This document shows positions 21,016-23,323 of a DNA stretch of 23,323 bases, in pieces. The translations under genes and the position numbers were made by a program. The notes under the pieces were generated by a model. The model had not been told where the DNA came from, made no database searches, and saw only the letters and a list, made by a program, of their open reading frames with translations. The stretch spans positions 1 through 23,323 of the forward strand of contig JAZNZB010000046.1 of NCBI GenBank assembly GCA_045594705.1, given 5' to 3'. Every line of letters starts with the position of its first letter. Positions within the stretch are counted from its first letter, which is position 1. The stretch is from SVQP01 sp045594705. Lineage in GTDB: Bacteria; Bacillota; Clostridia; Oscillospirales; CAG-272.

Positions 21016-23198
21016 TGAATAAGAATTTGTTTTCGGACGGCCTTGGCCACATCGATCCCGATGCGGTTGAGCGCATGCTCCGAATCGAGGACGACCTTGC
21101 ACGCAAGGCCGCGCGCCGCAGGTATGCGTGGGTCAAGCCCGTGCTGATCGCGGCTGCGCTTGCCCTGATGCTGAGTGCGGTGCTTGTGATCGTTCCCTTT
21201 ATCCCCAAGAAATTGGATATTGAATACCAGCCGGTCAAGGGCCCCGACCAAAACGTTTGGGTCTACTACACAACCGAGAACGGCACGCAAAGGCGCGAGC
21301 GCGTCAGTCTGCCGGGCGATGCCGGCAACGTCTTTGAGGCGTGGAAGCACCTGAACGCAGTGGACAGTGCGGTCGAGATCCTTGGCTATGAGGAAGTCAC
21401 CGACCAAGAAGCGGGCGCGACCGTCGTACCCAACACGCTGTGGGAGTATATGAAGCAGGAATTCTTCCCCGCGTCGGGACAAAAAACCGTGACAGTCACA
21501 CTGTCCGCAGAGATCACGTCCTGCGACAATTACGACGCGCTGATCGAGTCCCTGCAAAAAACGCTTGCAAAATACGCGGGCGTGGACGCAGAGCAGATCA
21601 GAATCCTGATCGACGGCGAGCAGACCGCGGTGGTTGGCGGGCTGCAGTTCTATCACAGCTTGCAAGGTGGCGGTCCTGTGGTCGCAGCGCTTGGAACAAC
21701 ACTGGAGATCACGGTGGGTGTGACTAATATTTCAAATCAAATCATTGAGTATGACTTCTGTTCTATTGATTATTGGTATGTGGATGCACTGTTGACCATG
21801 GATGGTGCCGCAAGGATTATGCACGAGGAGTGTTATATACTCGATGAATATCCGGATACCGTGATTAGTCCCGGCGAGAGCCGCGAACTATGCTATAGAT
21901 TTATCATTCCCGAGCAGGCGACCTGCGGAGTGTACGATCTTGTAATATGGTCCGGTGAAAAGACCTTCACCTTTGAAGACGCCGTGCAGATCGTAGGCTT
22001 TGGCTATACCCCTTCTCTTACTGTTTCCGCCACCGAATTCCATGAATTTTTGCTGAAATACGGTTTCAACACCACCGATCCCGAGGCATTCAAGCAAGCG
22101 GTAGGCATGCAGACCTATCTGAATGATCAGAGCGTGCTTGACATCATGAATGCGTATTCGGTTGAGTACGCACCGGGATACAGCGGTGAAGAGCATGGCT
22201 CCAACCTGTTTGCATACGGATATACGCGCCACCCCGACGGCAGCTGCAACAACTATTTCGGCGGTCTTGCTCTGCCAAACGATATGCGCCTGCCGCACGG
22301 CATCGCACCGGGAGACAGACTGGTGGATTCGCTGCACAAAATGGGCGTTGACCCGGATACTGCGCAAGATACCGTAGAAAGAGCGAAAAAGCTGTTCGAG
22401 GGTGAGCAGATCAGACTTGGCGACAACTTCAATACGTTTTGCATCACACGCAACAGACACGGTGAATATATCATTCACTACGACTTTATCGCAGCCCCCG
22501 TGGACGGTGATCCCGCGCCGCCCGAGTATTCACTGGAGCTGGTCTACAACGAAACAAACATGGTCTTCATATGCTTCTACGTCAAAGCAGGCTACGGCGA
22601 CTTCTCCGTAGAAATGATTTCTTCCCCCATTATGGTCTCTCCTATGTCGTCCACGGATCTTGGCAGAGAGCTTGACGCGGATGAAACGAGACAGCTGCTT
22701 GCCATCATTGACAGCACCACAAGGCAAGACGGCACGCCTGACGTCATCTGCGACTATCGCATCGCGTTTGACGGATTCCTCTTCTCCTACAGCACCGAGA
22801 CCGGCATTCTGATGGGCCAGGAGCGTTATTACCAATTCACCGACGAGCAGAGGCTGATTATCAACGACATGGTCAGCAGCGATCAAAGCACCGATTATTT
22901 TACTGTTGAAGTAGACTCGCCCTATGACGACGTTGCACACAATGCCACCTTGACGCCCACGCAAAGAGACCTGATTTTGGAAATCTTGAACTTTGGAGAA
23001 TGGCTGTCCGGCTCACCGGATATGAACTCCTCCAATTATGAGATCACGATTACCGAAAGCAATGAAATACACGAGCTTCTCTATAACCCCGAATCAGGCA
23101 TTTTCCTGTACAAGGATTATTACCTGCGTATTTCCGATTCGGACATGAATACCGTAAACGAAATCTTTGGCGGTTATACCGTGGAAATGCCTCACTAA
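21012..23198 (+). CDS. Single-pass membrane protein, probable anti-sigma/sensor partner
   Basis: A 728-residue protein. Residues 1-41 are cytoplasmic and basic near the membrane (RIEDDLARKAARRRYAW); 42-64 is the only transmembrane helix; the remaining roughly 660 residues are outside. No zinc-binding HxxxCxxC anti-sigma motif is present. Residues about 75-215 (VWVYYTTENG, then VTVTLSAEITSC and IRILIDGE) resemble a GerMN-like domain. A region around 220-330 looks immunoglobulin-like. The C-terminus carries two similar segments of about 70 residues (about 557-625 and 648-725) sharing R-x-L-x-x-I-I, a Y-x-I strand, E-S/T-G-I, and YY followed by an xxINxI/VNEIF helix. The ATGA overlap with the sigma stop and the topology support a role in holding or signalling to the sigma factor; this is inference. 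The stretch 21720-21900 is AT-richer than the rest. Confidence 0.8.
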   Translation: MMNKNLFSDGLGHIDPDAVERMLRIEDDLARKAARRRYAWVKPVLIAAALALMLSAVLVIVPFIPKKLDIEYQPVKGPDQNVWVYYTTENGTQRRERVSLPGDAGNVFEAWKHLNAVDSAVEILGYEEVTDQEAGATVVPNTLWEYMKQEFFPASGQKTVTVTLSAEITSCDNYDALIESLQKTLAKYAGVDAEQIRILIDGEQTAVVGGLQFYHSLQGGGPVVAALGTTLEITVGVTNISNQIIEYDFCSIDYWYVDALLTMDGAARIMHEECYILDEYPDTVISPGESRELCYRFIIPEQATCGVYDLVIWSGEKTFTFEDAVQIVGFGYTPSLTVSATEFHEFLLKYGFNTTDPEAFKQAVGMQTYLNDQSVLDIMNAYSVEYAPGYSGEEHGSNLFAYGYTRHPDGSCNNYFGGLALPNDMRLPHGIAPGDRLVDSLHKMGVDPDTAQDTVERAKKLFEGEQIRLGDNFNTFCITRNRHGEYIIHYDFIAAPVDGDPAPPEYSLELVYNETNMVFICFYVKAGYGDFSVEMISSPIMVSPMSSTDLGRELDADETRQLLAIIDSTTRQDGTPDVICDYRIAFDGFLFSYSTETGILMGQERYYQFTDEQRLIINDMVSSDQSTDYFTVEVDSPYDDVAHNATLTPTQRDLILEILNFGEWLSGSPDMNSSNYEITITESNEIHELLYNPESGIFLYKDYYLRISDSDMNTVNEIFGGYTVEMPH

Positions 23199-23203
23199 AC
23201 AAA

Positions 23204-23232
23204 GAAAAACCGCTCGAAAGAGCGGTTTTTCT
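23204..23232 (+). terminator. Intrinsic terminator of the ECF sigma operon
   Basis: GAAAAACCGCTC (23204-23215), loop GAAA, GAGCGGTTTTT (23220-23230), then CTC. It begins six bases after the stop and shares its stem with the terminator at 10711-10734. Confidence 0.92.
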
Positions 23233-23288
23233 CAACCATTATGGTTCCAATCCATCCCCCGAGTTCATCCCGAGCGTGGCGCACCGTC

Positions 23289-23323
23289 CCCCCTGTGTGT
23301 CATCCTGAGCGAAGGTTGCGTAG
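23289..23323. repeat. Partial dispersed intergenic repeat at the window edge
   Basis: The terminal bases read GTGTGTCATCCTGAGCGAAG and continue to GTTGCGTAG at the window end. GTCATCCTGAGCGAAG...GCGTAG is a repeat I recall from intergenic regions of many gut bacteria. A related GTTCATCCCGAGCGTGGCGC lies about 25 bp earlier. The element is cut by the window edge. Confidence 0.5.

Overview
The window looks like a chromosomal segment of an uncultured gut-type clostridial Firmicute. This is inferred from consensus sigma-A promoters with AGGAGG-type ribosome binding sites, short intrinsic terminators, Firmicute-type lipoproteins with Thr/Glu-rich linkers, an intramembrane-sensing histidine kinase next to an ABC transporter, and many short palindromic intergenic repeats of the GTAGGGG type. 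GC content is moderate, with one clearly AT-richer patch around 16.2-16.8 kb. No rRNA, tRNA, CRISPR array, integrase or transposase was found.

Layout. (1) 117-1619, minus: a small unassigned protein and a secreted NucA/EndA-type nuclease lipoprotein form a two-gene operon. It diverges from a MazG/HisE-like NTP pyrophosphohydrolase (1816-2124). (2) 2125-2527 is non-coding and holds a roughly 240-bp foldback element. (3) 2528-4159 is a sigma-70-like protein with a long C-terminal extension, convergent with radC (4334-5116, minus). (4) 5261-6935 is an OmpR-type regulator and a short-loop histidine kinase. It is followed, after a second foldback element, by an ABC ATPase and a large FtsX-type permease (7384-10703); together they look like one sensing/export module. 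(5) 10958-12637 is a lipoprotein with an endonuclease/exonuclease/phosphatase domain, followed by a MATE exporter (12782-14155). (6) 14218-16182, minus, is a cytoplasmic GH78-like glycosidase. Upstream lie an XRE regulator, a strong rightward promoter in a dyad-rich divergent region and a decayed SLOG-like gene end, then a four-helix-bundle protein (16850-17284, minus). (7) 17416-20317 holds two adjacent, very similar cytoplasmic TIM-barrel proteins of the DUF4874/DUF4832 type, probably sugar-active and arising by tandem duplication. (8) 20431-23198 is an ECF-type sigma factor translationally coupled to a large single-pass membrane protein that is probably its sensor/anti-sigma partner.

How it fits together: three signal-transduction units (sigma with fused C-terminal domain, two-component system plus ABC transporter, ECF sigma plus membrane partner) alternate with export, nuclease and carbohydrate functions. 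The best candidates for undescribed biology are the duplicated DUF4832-type pair near a GH78-like enzyme, the long-tailed sigma factor, the sigma/membrane sensor pair with an internal C-terminal repeat, and the family of cruciform-forming repeats that sits in most intergenic gaps. Functions are assigned by reading motifs by eye; no database search was run.
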